Shown here piece after piece: positions 17,436-25,897 of a stretch of DNA of 64,000 bases. Source of the stretch: Hymenobacter edaphi (GTDB taxonomy: Bacteria; Bacteroidota; Bacteroidia; Cytophagales; Hymenobacteraceae); the NCBI RefSeq assembly GCF_003258365.1, contig NZ_QHKM01000001.1, forward strand, positions 868,001-932,000. Reading direction: 5' to 3'. The notes beneath the pieces were generated by a model that was given only the letters and a program-made list of their open reading frames with translations, made no database searches and was not told the DNA's origin. Both the position numbers and the translations under genes were made by a program. How positions within the stretch are numbered: the first letter of the stretch is position 1; every line of letters begins with the position of its first letter.

Positions 17436-17460
17436 GCGTCGGCCAGCAACCCGCTGCTGC

Positions 17461-17598
17461 CTAGCAGCAGTAGTCGCTGTAATCCTCTTCGAGCGAGTCG
17501 ATGCGGAGCGAGAAGTTCAGCGTGCGGGCGGCCCACAGGCCCAGGCTCCCCAGGCCACCCAGCAGCAACAGCGTCGAAACGGCGGTGGTCTTTTTCAT
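17461..17598 (-). CDS. 45-aa single-helix membrane protein ending in YCC
   Basis: The ORF starts MKKTTAVSTLLLLGGLGSLG and ends in an acidic tail EEDYSDYCC. It has a charged N-terminus, one hydrophobic helix (about 6-23) and a soluble C-terminal half with paired terminal cysteines. A perfect -7 element (17638-17645) sits at a suitable distance, and codons show the GC-rich third position of the host. It is too short for most annotation pipelines. The function is unknown. It could be a membrane-anchored peptide or a signal peptide with a small secreted tail. Confidence 0.6.
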   Translation of the reverse strand: MKKTTAVSTLLLLGGLGSLGLWAARTLNFSLRIDSLEEDYSDYCC

Positions 17599-17637
17599 TG
17601 TCTATGTTGTATGGTGGTGTTTTTCAGAATCTTGCTG

Positions 17638-17645
17638 CAAAGATA
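17638..17645 (-). promoter_or_regulatory. -7 element for the 45-aa gene
   Basis: On the minus strand this reads TATCTTTG, an exact match to TAnnTTTG, within a locally AT-rich stretch and 39 bases before the ATG at 17598. Confidence 0.5.
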
Positions 17646-17774
17646 CTACGCAAATGTTACATGATTGTTATGCATGCATCATTATTTGTCGGAGCCCGAT
17701 GCTCCCGCAGCACCCGGGCAGGCGGCGCCGAACCGCCGCCGCAAGCAGCCGGCCGGTCCGGGCGCGGCTCGTTG

Positions 17775-17820
17775 GGCGGCCGCAGCCGCGGGCGAAGGAA
17801 ATTGCCCGCGGCTGCGGCCG
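17775..17820 (-). terminator. 18-bp perfect hairpin downstream of ogt
   Basis: Arms 17775-17792 and 17803-17820 are exact complements with a 10-base loop. It lies about 30 bases past the ogt stop on the minus strand. Confidence 0.7.
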
Positions 17821-17850
17821 CCGGGCCGGCGGCGCGTTTGCTGGGCCGGG

Positions 17851-18516
17851 CTAAAACAGGGCAATCTGCTGGCCGGCCACGGGCTGCCGGTGCTGCTGCT
17901 CCAGGGCCAGCAGCCGCTGCTTGCGCCAGAGGCCGCCGGCGTAGCCCGTCAGCTTGCCGTCGGCGCCGATAACGCGGTGGCAGGGAATGACAATGGCAAT
18001 GCGGTTCTGCCCGTTGGCGGCGGCCACGGCCCGCACGGCCTCGGGCTTTTTCAGCGCTAGCGCCTGCTGCCCGTAGCTGTGGGTGTGGCCGTATGGAATC
18101 TGCTGCAGCGCCTGCCACACGGCCTGCTGAAACGCCGAGCCGGGCGTGACCAGCGGCACCGTAAAGGCCTGCCGCGCGCCGGCGAAGTACTCGCTCAGCT
18201 CGGCCCGCAGCTGCCGCAGGTGGGCGTTGTCGCGCTCCACCACGCGGGCGTTGAAACGCTGGGCCAGGTCCTGCAGCTCGGTTTGCAGCTCCCGCCGCTC
18301 GAAAAATTCCAGCAGGCACACGCCCTCGGCGGTGGCACCGGCCATCATCGGGCCCAGCGGTGTTTCCAGCCGGGTCAGCTCCAGCACGTGCGGCGCGGGG
18401 CTGGCTTCATCGGCAGCGGGCAGGGGCCAGGGCCAGTCCGTAGCGGGGCTGGCCGGTTCACTGGGGCGGTCGAACCGAAGCTCGAACTGACTGGGGGCGG
18501 GCTGGAAGTGGGGCAT
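17851..18516 (-). CDS. ogt: Methylated-DNA-protein-cysteine S-methyltransferase
   Basis: A 221-aa protein. The C-terminal domain (about 125-205) has the DNA-binding helix segment and the active-site motif IPCHRVIG with C179 as the alkyl acceptor, followed by GYAGGLWRKQ. An N-terminal ribonuclease-H-like domain (about 45-120) precedes it, and the first 40 residues are Pro/Ala-rich and variable. The enzyme removes alkyl groups from O6-alkylguanine by irreversible transfer to the cysteine. No AdaA domain is present, so it is an Ogt-type stand-alone enzyme. Confidence 0.94.
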   Translation of the reverse strand: MPHFQPAPSQFELRFDRPSEPASPATDWPWPLPAADEASPAPHVLELTRLETPLGPMMAGATAEGVCLLEFFERRELQTELQDLAQRFNARVVERDNAHLRQLRAELSEYFAGARQAFTVPLVTPGSAFQQAVWQALQQIPYGHTHSYGQQALALKKPEAVRAVAAANGQNRIAIVIPCHRVIGADGKLTGYAGGLWRKQRLLALEQQHRQPVAGQQIALF

Positions 18517-18587
18517 GGGGCAGGGGCAGCGTCAGACGGAAATATAGGGCGGCTCAGGCCAATTACGGCTGCTGGCTGCCAGCCGGC

Positions 18588-18682
18588 GGTAGCGCCGGCC
18601 TTTACACCGCTGATTCGTAGCTGTTGGTGAGCGTGACCGACGTAGTGGCCCGGGGTAGCGCCGGCCTTTGCACGGCTGATTC
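18588..18682. repeat. Pair of 29-bp direct repeats
   Basis: The sequence GGTAGCGCCGGCCTTT-R-CAC-S-GCTGATTC occurs at 18588-18616 and 18654-18682, differing at two positions. The copies are 66 bases apart in the gap between ogt and the deacetylase and contain no coding potential. Confidence 0.65.
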
Positions 18683-18687
18683 CGGTT

Positions 18688-19509
18688 TCAGCGGGCCGGT
18701 GCGCTGCCCGCCGCGGCAGTTTGCTGTGCCTTTACGCGTTCGGCCACTTCCACCAGCGGCGCCACCCAGATGTCCCGCTCGTGGGCCTTGAGGTAGCGCA
18801 GCAGCTGGCGGTGGGCATTGGCGTCGACGTTCAGCGCGTGGCCGCCGCCCACGCCGTGAAACAGAAACACCAGCAGCGTGTGCGTCTGCCGGGCCTGTTT
18901 GACCAGGTCAATCATGTAGTCAGCCGACTGCCCGTTGATGGAGTAGCAGGCCAGGTTTGTGAGGTCGGCCTGGGCGGCAGTGGGCAGGCCCTTGGTCACG
19001 CCGCGGGCCGCCACGAAGTCGCTCCGCAGCGGCTCGTAGAAATTGACGCCGCCGATGGTCCGGTCGCCGCAGGGGTAGGCGAAGGTGCGGCGCGTGCGGC
19101 CGTCGATGGCGGTAAGCAGCGTATTGGTGGCCCGGATTTCGCCGACGGCCCGTGCCACGGTGTACTTGCTCAGGTCGTTGTCGGGGGTGACGAACGAGCG
19201 GCCGGGCAGCGTGCCGTCGCAGGGGTGCATGAGGGCGTGGTTACCTAGCTCGTGGCCTTTCTGGGCGGCCTTGCGCCATTCGCCGAGGCGCCGGGCCACC
19301 ACCGGCGACGAGCCGATGAGGTAGAACGTGCCGCGCAGCTGCAGCGAATCCAAGGCCGGGATGACGCGGTCCAGGTCGGCGTCGATGGCGTCGTCGTAGG
19401 TCAGCACCACGGCGCACTGCTTGCCCTGCCAAGCGGTGGTTTGGGCCTGAGCATTGACGGCCAGCGAACCAGATAGCAAGAGTGGGGCAACGAGGTAGCG
19501 GAAAAGCAT
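18688..19509 (-). CDS. Secreted polysaccharide deacetylase family protein
   Basis: A 273-aa protein with a signal peptide (ending near NAQAQ) and a NodB-homology domain. Motif 1 is TYDDAID (D39, D40), the metal-binding motif 2 is GNHALMH (H91, H95), then FAYPCGD and the late motif LFHGVGGGH. All ligands of the metal site are present. Members remove N- or O-acetyl groups from chitin, peptidoglycan or exopolysaccharides. The substrate is not readable. It is not in a clear operon. Confidence 0.92.
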   Translation of the reverse strand: MLFRYLVAPLLLSGSLAVNAQAQTTAWQGKQCAVVLTYDDAIDADLDRVIPALDSLQLRGTFYLIGSSPVVARRLGEWRKAAQKGHELGNHALMHPCDGTLPGRSFVTPDNDLSKYTVARAVGEIRATNTLLTAIDGRTRRTFAYPCGDRTIGGVNFYEPLRSDFVAARGVTKGLPTAAQADLTNLACYSINGQSADYMIDLVKQARQTHTLLVFLFHGVGGGHALNVDANAHRQLLRYLKAHERDIWVAPLVEVAERVKAQQTAAAGSAPAR

Positions 19510-19542
19510 AAACCGAAGATGGGGTTTTTCGAGCGTTGGTAC

Positions 19543-20442
19543 CTACCGGGGCTGGTACTGCTGCCACAAAAACTGGTAGAGCACCGCCAACCCGTAGGTG
19601 CCCTGCATGCCATAGTCCTCAATATGCTTAGCCCGGCCGTCGGCAAACATTACCCCTAGGTAACAAGTCGGACCATCAGACCAATGCATTTGGTACTTGT
19701 CGGCTAGTTCGGGCAGGTTCAGATTACGCAATAGCTCGCTCAAGTAAGCTAAATCAGTCGCCGACATGCGCAAGCGGTACTTGCCCCGGGGACGAGCGTC
19801 AGCCATGCCAGCGTACTCCACCACGCCGTTGGGCTTGATGACAACCCGAAAAGCAGGGCAGATGCCAAAGCATTGCGTCGTAGCATAGGTTATCCGCGTC
19901 ACCGGAGCTGTCGGGGCGGGGTGGGTGGTGAACAGCATGGGCCGATTGGTCTGCAGGTAGAGGGTGTCTTGGCTGAACCGACGGAACAGCTGCCGCCTCG
20001 TCTCGATGGTCTGCAGAGCTGCGTAAATCAGGTAAACCTTGTTTGCTAGCGTAATGGGCCGAACCGTGCGCCACATTGCATCTGGTGAAGAGTAGTAGCC
20101 GTTATCCAATTGCACCAGTTGAGGATTGGTCCCGCCGGTTAGCACCAGAAATTTGTCGTGCGGGGATGTTGTAGGCTGGCGACGGATGTTGGCTCGTACA
20201 AGCAGATCATCAGCCCCGTCGTGGTTGAAATCAGCACGCGACCAGTAGGTCGGGACCGGCGCGGGTATTGCTGCACTGTCGCCCAGCACTTGATTAACTG
20301 CCATCAACTCCACGGCTGCGTAGCCGCCCCGCGCCTTTACATAAGCTTCGATGCCGCTTTTGTGGCGCAGCGTATCGATTTGACCGAAAGCATGGAAAGT
20401 CAACAGGAGGCACAAAAACAAGTGCAAGAGCCGAAAGCGCAT
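19543..20442 (-). CDS. Secreted protein with C-terminal DUF6438-like domain
   Basis: A 299-aa protein. The start at 20442 opens the signal peptide MRFRLLHLFLCLLLTFHAFG. The N-terminal half is a repeat-like module with an FG-GAP/EF-hand-like motif (RADFNHDGADDLLV), the C-terminal half (about 195-295) carries the pattern TYATTQCFGICPAFRVVI, typical of DUF6438. Two cysteines in that motif are conserved. Function unknown. The gene is less GC-rich than its neighbours. Confidence 0.72.
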   Translation of the reverse strand: MRFRLLHLFLCLLLTFHAFGQIDTLRHKSGIEAYVKARGGYAAVELMAVNQVLGDSAAIPAPVPTYWSRADFNHDGADDLLVRANIRRQPTTSPHDKFLVLTGGTNPQLVQLDNGYYSSPDAMWRTVRPITLANKVYLIYAALQTIETRRQLFRRFSQDTLYLQTNRPMLFTTHPAPTAPVTRITYATTQCFGICPAFRVVIKPNGVVEYAGMADARPRGKYRLRMSATDLAYLSELLRNLNLPELADKYQMHWSDGPTCYLGVMFADGRAKHIEDYGMQGTYGLAVLYQFLWQQYQPR

Positions 20443-20609
20443 AACTGGTTCGAAAGACAAACGAATACCCCTTCGATGCTGGCTACCTCTGTTTTCCACA
20501 CGTCCGCTCCTTAACGCTGCTCACTGTACTGTGCCCGTTGCCGCCCGGCGGTTGCGAGCGGCTGAAGAGAAGATACCCAGGCGCAGCACTAAAACGACCC
20601 GTTTGCTGA

Positions 20610-20617
20610 TACCTTTA
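20610..20617 (+). promoter_or_regulatory. -7 element for the lipoprotein/M64 operon
   Basis: TACCTTTA differs from TAnnTTTG at one base and lies 26 bases before the ATG at 20643. Confidence 0.4.
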
Positions 20618-20642
20618 GCTCACTGCTTTACCGCTTCATTTT

Positions 20643-21155
20643 ATGCCGGCTTTATCTCACGCGCTGGGCCTGATGCTGCTCGGCGGCCTGCTGACTGGCT
20701 GCCAGCGTCCGCCCGCGGCGCAGCACCAGTTTACGGCGCCCGCGTTGGCAGCGCCTGCCGCGGCGGCCCGGCCCGAAATGGTATTTCTGTCCTTCAAGGT
20801 CACTGCTACCACCGCTGGCCCGGCTACGATTACTTTGCTCAAGAGCACCGTGGCCGCCGGAGCCCCGAAGGCGGCCCCCACGGGCGCTAGCGAAATGCCG
20901 GATTACCTGACGGTGACCACGCGCGGAGCCAGTCGGGAAGTGCTCAGCTCGACCACCTTGGAACATCCGCTGCGCCGGGCCGTGGAAACGGCCGGCACCG
21001 ACGGCCAGCTGCGGCGCCAGGAGGTGAGCCTGCCCGAAGCCGAGTTTTTTGTGCGCCTGACCCTGGCCGCCCAAGCCAGCTCGGTGCGCGTGGAGGAGTT
21101 TATCAACCACCGGCCGGTGAAAACCACCGACTTCGCCTTACCAACCCGCCCATGA
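20643..21155 (+). CDS. Hypothetical lipoprotein, first gene of an M64 operon
   Basis: A 170-aa protein with a lipoprotein signal; the lipobox is LLTGC at residues 16-20. The mature domain is a strand-rich fold without recognised motifs. Its stop overlaps the start of the M64 peptidase gene by four bases (ATGA), so translation of the two is coupled and a functional link is likely, for example as an inhibitor, chaperone or partner. No named family is recognised. Confidence 0.8.
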   Translation: MPALSHALGLMLLGGLLTGCQRPPAAQHQFTAPALAAPAAAARPEMVFLSFKVTATTAGPATITLLKSTVAAGAPKAAPTGASEMPDYLTVTTRGASREVLSSTTLEHPLRRAVETAGTDGQLRRQEVSLPEAEFFVRLTLAAQASSVRVEEFINHRPVKTTDFALPTRP

Positions 21156-22552
21156 AAACACGCTACTCACTTTTCCTGCTATTCAGCCTGCTGCTCAGCC
21201 GCGCGGCCCTCTGCCAGACCTTTCCCGTCGATACCCTGGTGAAAACCGGGCCGCTTAACCAGCGCATCAACCTGGTTTTCCTCAGCGACGGGTACCAGCC
21301 GACCCAGCTGCCGCAGTTTCTCAGCGACGTGCGCGGGGTGGTGACGGGCATGTTTGCCCAGTCGCCCTTCCGCGAGTACCAGGGCTATTTCAACGTGTTT
21401 GCCGTGCAGGTACCTTCGGTGGATGCCGGGGCCAAGCACCCGCGCACCGCCGCCGACTGCAGCGCCCTGCCGCTGGCCACGCCCAACAACTACTTCGGCA
21501 GCAGCTTCGACCAGGGCGGCATTCACCGGCTGCTGGTGCCCACGCGCAGCAGCGCCGTGGCCAGCGTGCTGGCGGCCAACTTCCCGCTCTACGACCAGGC
21601 CTTCGTGCTCGTCAACTCCGCGGAGTACGGTGGCTCGGGCGGGGCGCTGGCCACCTCGTCCGTCAACGTCAACGCCCGCGAAATCAGCATCCACGAAATC
21701 GGCCACTCCTTTGCCTCGCTGATCGACGAGTACTGGGCCGGGGCCAGCTACGCCCGCGAAGGCCTGAACATGACGGCCCAGACCAACCCCGCGCTGGTGC
21801 GGTGGGCGGCCTGGGTGGGCACCGGCAGCGTGGGCGTGTACCCGCACGCCGAAAACCCCGTCTGGCAGCGCCCGCACCAGAACTGCAAGATGCGCTTTCT
21901 GGGCGTGGCCTTCTGCAACGTGTGCCGCGAGGCTTTCGTGGAGCGCATTCACGCGCTGGTGCGGCCGGTGCAGGGCTTCAGCCCGACCGCTACCACCATC
22001 AGCAACCCCACGGCCGCCGTGCCCTTCGCCCTGACGCTGCTGGCGCCCGCCCCGAACACCCTGCGCGTGACCTGGCAGCGCGACGGCGCCCTGCTGGCCC
22101 GCAACACCAGTCAGGTGACGGTACCGCTGGCCGCGCTCAGCACCGGCACGCACACCATCCGGGCTGAGGTGACGGACACCACCGCCATGACGCGGGCCGG
22201 CGCCCACCTCAGCCAGCACACCTACGTGACGCAGTGGACCGTGACCAACACCGCCACCGGCACCCACCTGCAGGCCAGCACCTTTGAGTACCAGCTCGAA
22301 ACCTACCCCAACCCGATGACCGACGCGCTCAGCCTGAGCTACAGGCTCAGCCGCCCGGCCCCGGTGACGGTAACCGTGCTCGACGCCGCCGGGCGCCGCC
22401 TGCGCACGGTGGTGCAGGAGCGGGCCGCCGCTGCGGGCACGCACCAATGGCGCTTTACGGCCGCCGAGCTGGGCCTGCGCCGCCCGGGCAGCTACCGGCT
22501 GCTGCTCGACATCGACGGGGCCCGCATCAGCCGGCTGCTGGTGAAAGAGTAA
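21152..22552 (+). CDS. M64 family metallopeptidase with T9SS sorting domain
   Basis: A 466-aa exported protein with a signal peptide (SLFLLFSLLLSRAALC). The N-terminal domain is the M64 (IgA peptidase) fold with INLVFLSDGYQ and the zinc motif HEIGHSFASLIDEYW, plus a cysteine-rich PHQNCKMRF/FCNVCREAF stretch typical of the family. A beta-sandwich follows (about 275-370), then a type A T9SS sorting domain (YPNPMTDALSLSY, DAAGRRLR, ending SRLLVKE). It should be secreted through the T9SS. The family includes enzymes cutting immunoglobulin A, but most members have unknown substrates. Confidence 0.93.
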   Translation: MKTRYSLFLLFSLLLSRAALCQTFPVDTLVKTGPLNQRINLVFLSDGYQPTQLPQFLSDVRGVVTGMFAQSPFREYQGYFNVFAVQVPSVDAGAKHPRTAADCSALPLATPNNYFGSSFDQGGIHRLLVPTRSSAVASVLAANFPLYDQAFVLVNSAEYGGSGGALATSSVNVNAREISIHEIGHSFASLIDEYWAGASYAREGLNMTAQTNPALVRWAAWVGTGSVGVYPHAENPVWQRPHQNCKMRFLGVAFCNVCREAFVERIHALVRPVQGFSPTATTISNPTAAVPFALTLLAPAPNTLRVTWQRDGALLARNTSQVTVPLAALSTGTHTIRAEVTDTTAMTRAGAHLSQHTYVTQWTVTNTATGTHLQASTFEYQLETYPNPMTDALSLSYRLSRPAPVTVTVLDAAGRRLRTVVQERAAAAGTHQWRFTAAELGLRRPGSYRLLLDIDGARISRLLVKE

Positions 22553-22570
22553 CGGTGACAAGCCCGCTAC

Positions 22571-22611
22571 GCAAACGGCCCGGCCCGGTAGTTCCGGGGC
22601 GGGCCGTTTGC
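22571..22611. terminator. Terminator between convergent genes
   Basis: GCAAACGGCCCGGCCCGG pairs with CCGGGGCGGGCCGTTTGC with one bulge around a short loop. It separates the M64 gene from the OmpA gene. Confidence 0.75.
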
Positions 22612-22617
22612 CGTTGC

Positions 22618-23769
22618 TTACTGCACCTCGGCCACTTCCACGCGGCGGTTGCGGGCGTCGGGTGAGGGGAAGAGCGGGCGGGCGTCGCCGTAGCCCACGG
22701 TGCGCAGGCGGGTGGCATCCACGCCGACTTTTACCAGGTAGGTTTTTACCGCCTCGGCCCGCTGCTCGCTGAGCACCAGGTTTTTTTGCGGCTCGCCGAT
22801 GCGGTCGGTGTGCCCGGCAATCTGCAGACGCAGCGCGGGCCGCTGGCGCAGCTCGGCGGCCAGCTGATTCAGGGCCGGAAAGGCTTCGGCCAGCAGCTCG
22901 GCCGTGCCCAGCCGGAAGAGCACCGTGGGCAGCACCACCGGCGTTTCCGTCACCACGGGCGGCGGGGCGGGCACGCGGCGGGCGGTGTCGAGCGGGGGCA
23001 GGGGCGGCGCGGTGGGCGGGGGCGGGGCAGCCACCGGCGGGGCGGCGGTCTTGGGCGGGGCTGGTTTCGGGGCCGTGCCGCTCACCCGCACGGTGATGGG
23101 CACGGCGGCGCTTTCGCGGGTGGGGTAGTAGCCCTGGGTGAGGTAGAAGGTGGTGGTTTTGCTGAGTTTGGTGCGGTACTCATTGCCGCTGGCCAGGGGC
23201 TGCTTCAGCTCGGCATCGGCGTACCAGCGCACCGCGCGGCCCGATACGCGGATGGTGGTGGCCACGGCGGCCGGCACCGTGGCGGCCGATTTCAGCTTGA
23301 CGCGGTAAAGCGTGAAGCTGCCGTGGTTGCAGTCGCCGACGGGGTCGTAGGTGGCACGGCCGGTGAGCTTTTCCTCCTGCGCGTCGTAGCTGAAGGTGAT
23401 GGCGCCCTCGCACCAGTAGCTGGAGCGGCTGCGGCCGGTTTCGTTGAGCTTGCGCACCTGGTCGAGGCGCAGGCCGGTGGCCGTGCGCGAGGCCTGCACC
23501 TGAAACATCACCGAGACGCCCGGCCGGTTGCCCGCTTCCTGGTAGAGCACCCCGAACAGGCTGTTTTCACGGCCGTTCTGCAGGCGCATCAGGGCCGGCC
23601 AGGTGGCGCCCGGTTCGTCGCTATCCGTCTCGACGCCCTGCCAGATGCCGGCCAGGGAGGTGGTGGACTGGGCCCGCGCCGGGGCCGCCAGCCAAAGCGG
23701 CGCGGCCACCAGCCAGAGCAGGTAGGGGAAGAAGCGAACGGGAAGCAGGGAGCAGGAAACGCTGGTCAT
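22618..23769 (-). CDS. OmpA family protein with proline-rich linker
   Basis: A 383-aa exported protein; the signal peptide begins at 23769 (MTSVSCSLLPVRFFPYLLWL). The N-terminal module (about 35-155) carries SLAGIWQGVE and looks like a beta-barrel or lipocalin-like domain. A strand-rich region and a long Pro/Ala linker follow (about 235-270), then an OmpA C-terminal peptidoglycan-binding domain (about 275-383: LQIAGHTDRIGEP, LSEQRAEAVKTYL, GYGDARP, NRRVEV). OmpA-type domains bind diaminopimelate in the wall. The N-terminal module is not recognised. Confidence 0.87.
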   Translation of the reverse strand: MTSVSCSLLPVRFFPYLLWLVAAPLWLAAPARAQSTTSLAGIWQGVETDSDEPGATWPALMRLQNGRENSLFGVLYQEAGNRPGVSVMFQVQASRTATGLRLDQVRKLNETGRSRSSYWCEGAITFSYDAQEEKLTGRATYDPVGDCNHGSFTLYRVKLKSAATVPAAVATTIRVSGRAVRWYADAELKQPLASGNEYRTKLSKTTTFYLTQGYYPTRESAAVPITVRVSGTAPKPAPPKTAAPPVAAPPPPTAPPLPPLDTARRVPAPPPVVTETPVVLPTVLFRLGTAELLAEAFPALNQLAAELRQRPALRLQIAGHTDRIGEPQKNLVLSEQRAEAVKTYLVKVGVDATRLRTVGYGDARPLFPSPDARNRRVEVAEVQ

Positions 23770-23850
23770 GGGGTAATGGGGGCCTCTGGCTAACACACCG
23801 GATGTCAAAAATGACTCCACGGGGCCAGCAAGGGCTGCAAACGCTCCTTC

Positions 23851-24330
23851 TTAGCGCCGTAGTACCAGTTCCGCTTTGCGAATGTCGGGGCCGTGGGCGG
23901 GGGCGGCCAGCAGGCGCCCCCGAAAGGTGTAGCGGCCATCGGCCGGAATGGTCAGCTCGGTGTTTTTGCCGGTGAAACTCCAGCTGACGTCGCCGTTATT
24001 ATCCGCCTTGATTTCCTTGAGGCTGAGGTTCTTGTCGCGCGGGTCGAAGGCCAGCTGCTGGAAGGGCTGCCCGTTCTGCAGCACCGTCAGCTGAAACTCC
24101 AGCCGCTGCTCCCCTTTGTAGCGCATATCCATCTCCGACCACACGGCCACGGTTTCGCCCTTTTTCAGCGCCACGGTCACTTCCTGAGGCTGGTCCTTGC
24201 CTGGGGCGCTGAGGGCGTTGATGGGCAGGCGGGCCACTTCCTGGCCCAGCAGGGCGTCGCAGGCGGGCAGAAAGGCGGCGGCGAGCAGCACGGCGGCCGG
24301 AACGGGCAGGAGGCGGGCAGAACGAGGCAT
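23851..24330 (-). CDS. Hypothetical lipoprotein
   Basis: A 159-aa protein with an N-terminal lipoprotein signal; a lipobox-like FLPAC places the lipid Cys at residue 24. The mature part is a beta-sandwich-like domain (QEVTVALKKGETVAVWSEM, LEFQLTVLQNG, SWSFTGKNTELTIPADGRYTF split in the middle). No catalytic motif is seen. It may be a periplasmic or outer-membrane lipoprotein of unknown role. It is 28 bases downstream of the aldo/keto reductase gene on the same strand, so they may be co-transcribed. Confidence 0.75.
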   Translation of the reverse strand: MPRSARLLPVPAAVLLAAAFLPACDALLGQEVARLPINALSAPGKDQPQEVTVALKKGETVAVWSEMDMRYKGEQRLEFQLTVLQNGQPFQQLAFDPRDKNLSLKEIKADNNGDVSWSFTGKNTELTIPADGRYTFRGRLLAAPAHGPDIRKAELVLRR

Positions 24331-24357
24331 CGGCGTAGGGCGTTGGAAGCGGCGAAC

Positions 24358-25233
24358 TTAGCCCAGGTAGGCCATATCCTCCGCGCTGAGCCGGATAGCG
24401 GCGGCGGCCAGGTTTTCGCGCAGGTGCGCCAAGGACGACGTGCCCGGAATGGGCAGCAGCCAGGGCGAGTGGTGCAGCAGCCAGGCAATGTTGACCTGGG
24501 CGGGCGTGGCCTCGTGCCGGCGGGCCACTTCGGCCACGCGGTCGAGCGGCTTGGGCAGCGCGTGCAGCAGCGAGAAGAACGGAATCAGCGGCAGCTGGTG
24601 CTGCGCGCAGAGGTGGAGCACTTCCTCGCCGCCGGGGTTGGCGCCGTGGGGCAGCTGCAGGGTGGTGCGCTGGGCGTAGCTGAACATGTTCTCGACGGTG
24701 GCAACGGGGCCGAGCCGCAGGCCGGCTGCCAGCTCCTCGGCCGTGACGTTGCTCAGGCCCACGTGCAGGATTTTGCCCTGCTGCTGCAGCTCGAACATGG
24801 CGCCGAGCTGCTCGTCCAGCGGCACCGGGCCGGGGCCCATCAGGCGCAGATGCACCAGCTGCACCTGCTCCTGGCCGAGGGTGCGCAGGTTGTTGTCGAT
24901 GCTCTGGCGCAGCTGCTCGGGGCGGTTGAAGGGCACCCAGCTTTTGTCGGGGCGGCGGGTGGCGCCCACTTTGGTGCAGATGACCAGGTCGGCGCGGTAG
25001 GGGTGCAGGGCCTCGCGGATCAGGCGGTTGGTCACGTCCTGGCCGTAGTAGTCGGCCGTGTCGAGGAAGTTGACGCCCGCTTCCACGGCGGTGCGCAGGA
25101 TCTGCAGGGCTTCGGCGCGGTTGGCGGGCTCGCCCCAGATGTCGGGGCCGGTGAGGCGCATGGTGCCGTAGCCGAGGCGCGAAACGGTGAGCGGCCGGGC
25201 GGAATCCGGGGCGATGGTGATGGTGGCGGGCAT
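24358..25233 (-). CDS. Aldo/keto reductase (copy 1)
   Basis: A 291-aa TIM-barrel NAD(P)H oxidoreductase. The tetrad residues are present: D58 and Y63 in FLDTADYYG, K88 in ICTKVG, and H128 in LVHLR. The GLSN strand and the GTSS phosphate-binding loop near the C-terminus fit NADPH binding. The substrate is unknown. The protein resembles the other reductase in this window (54751-55647) only in family. It lies upstream of a lipoprotein gene. Confidence 0.9.
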   Translation of the reverse strand: MPATITIAPDSARPLTVSRLGYGTMRLTGPDIWGEPANRAEALQILRTAVEAGVNFLDTADYYGQDVTNRLIREALHPYRADLVICTKVGATRRPDKSWVPFNRPEQLRQSIDNNLRTLGQEQVQLVHLRLMGPGPVPLDEQLGAMFELQQQGKILHVGLSNVTAEELAAGLRLGPVATVENMFSYAQRTTLQLPHGANPGGEEVLHLCAQHQLPLIPFFSLLHALPKPLDRVAEVARRHEATPAQVNIAWLLHHSPWLLPIPGTSSLAHLRENLAAAAIRLSAEDMAYLG

Positions 25234-25273
25234 GGGGCGGGGGCGGAAGAAGCTGACGGGGAAATACTACCCG

Positions 25274-25852
25274 CTACCGGCCTTTTTGTTCGCGCAGCAC
25301 CTGCGCCAGAAATTGCTGCGGGCTGGTCAGAAAGCGCACCGCGCTGGATTCTTTGATCGACGGATAAACCGCGGCCAGATCGGGCGGCATCAACCGGCCT
25401 TGGGCATCCAGCACCAGCAGGTCGTATTGCTGACAAAGGCCGAGCATGGGCAAGAGGAAAGCGGCCGCTTTGCTGACGTCGCGCAGATCGGTTCTAAACT
25501 GAAATTCTTCTATCGTGTGCGCGTTTGGCCGGACGGAAATCCAGCAGTCATGATCCTGCTGATGGTCTTCATTGCCTTTCCACGACCAGCTTTCGGGCTT
25601 CGACCAAGCGGCCCGTTGGATCAACTGGTCGATCTGCGCGGCAACGGGCGCGCCGACCACGCTCACGCCCTCCCACCAGTCGGTGGTATAGGCGTCGTCG
25701 ATGGCGGGTGCGGCCAGCGAATCAGCCGGCGGCGCGGCCCAATGCTGTTTCCGGGCTTCGTGGTCGATGAAAAGCCGGGCGGGGAGGTGGCCGCACCGGC
25801 GCCGGATTCCGGCGGCGGGCAGGGCAGTTAAGCGGTATTGCCAGATAGCCAT
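25274..25852 (-). CDS. Hypothetical protein, 192 aa
   Basis: I do not recognise this protein. It has no signal peptide. The N-terminus (MAIWQYRLTALPAAGI) is followed by a mixed domain with many Trp and acidic residues (DDAYTTDWWEG, SWSWKGNEDHQQDHDCW). The start at 25852 is preferred to one 12 bases upstream, though the difference is small. Its style resembles immunity or DUF-type accessory proteins, but no named family is claimed. Confidence 0.6.
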   Translation of the reverse strand: MAIWQYRLTALPAAGIRRRCGHLPARLFIDHEARKQHWAAPPADSLAAPAIDDAYTTDWWEGVSVVGAPVAAQIDQLIQRAAWSKPESWSWKGNEDHQQDHDCWISVRPNAHTIEEFQFRTDLRDVSKAAAFLLPMLGLCQQYDLLVLDAQGRLMPPDLAAVYPSIKESSAVRFLTSPQQFLAQVLREQKGR

Positions 25853-25897
25853 AAGGGCGTGCAAGATAAGCGCCGGGCCCGTGGGTGCCGCCGCCGG

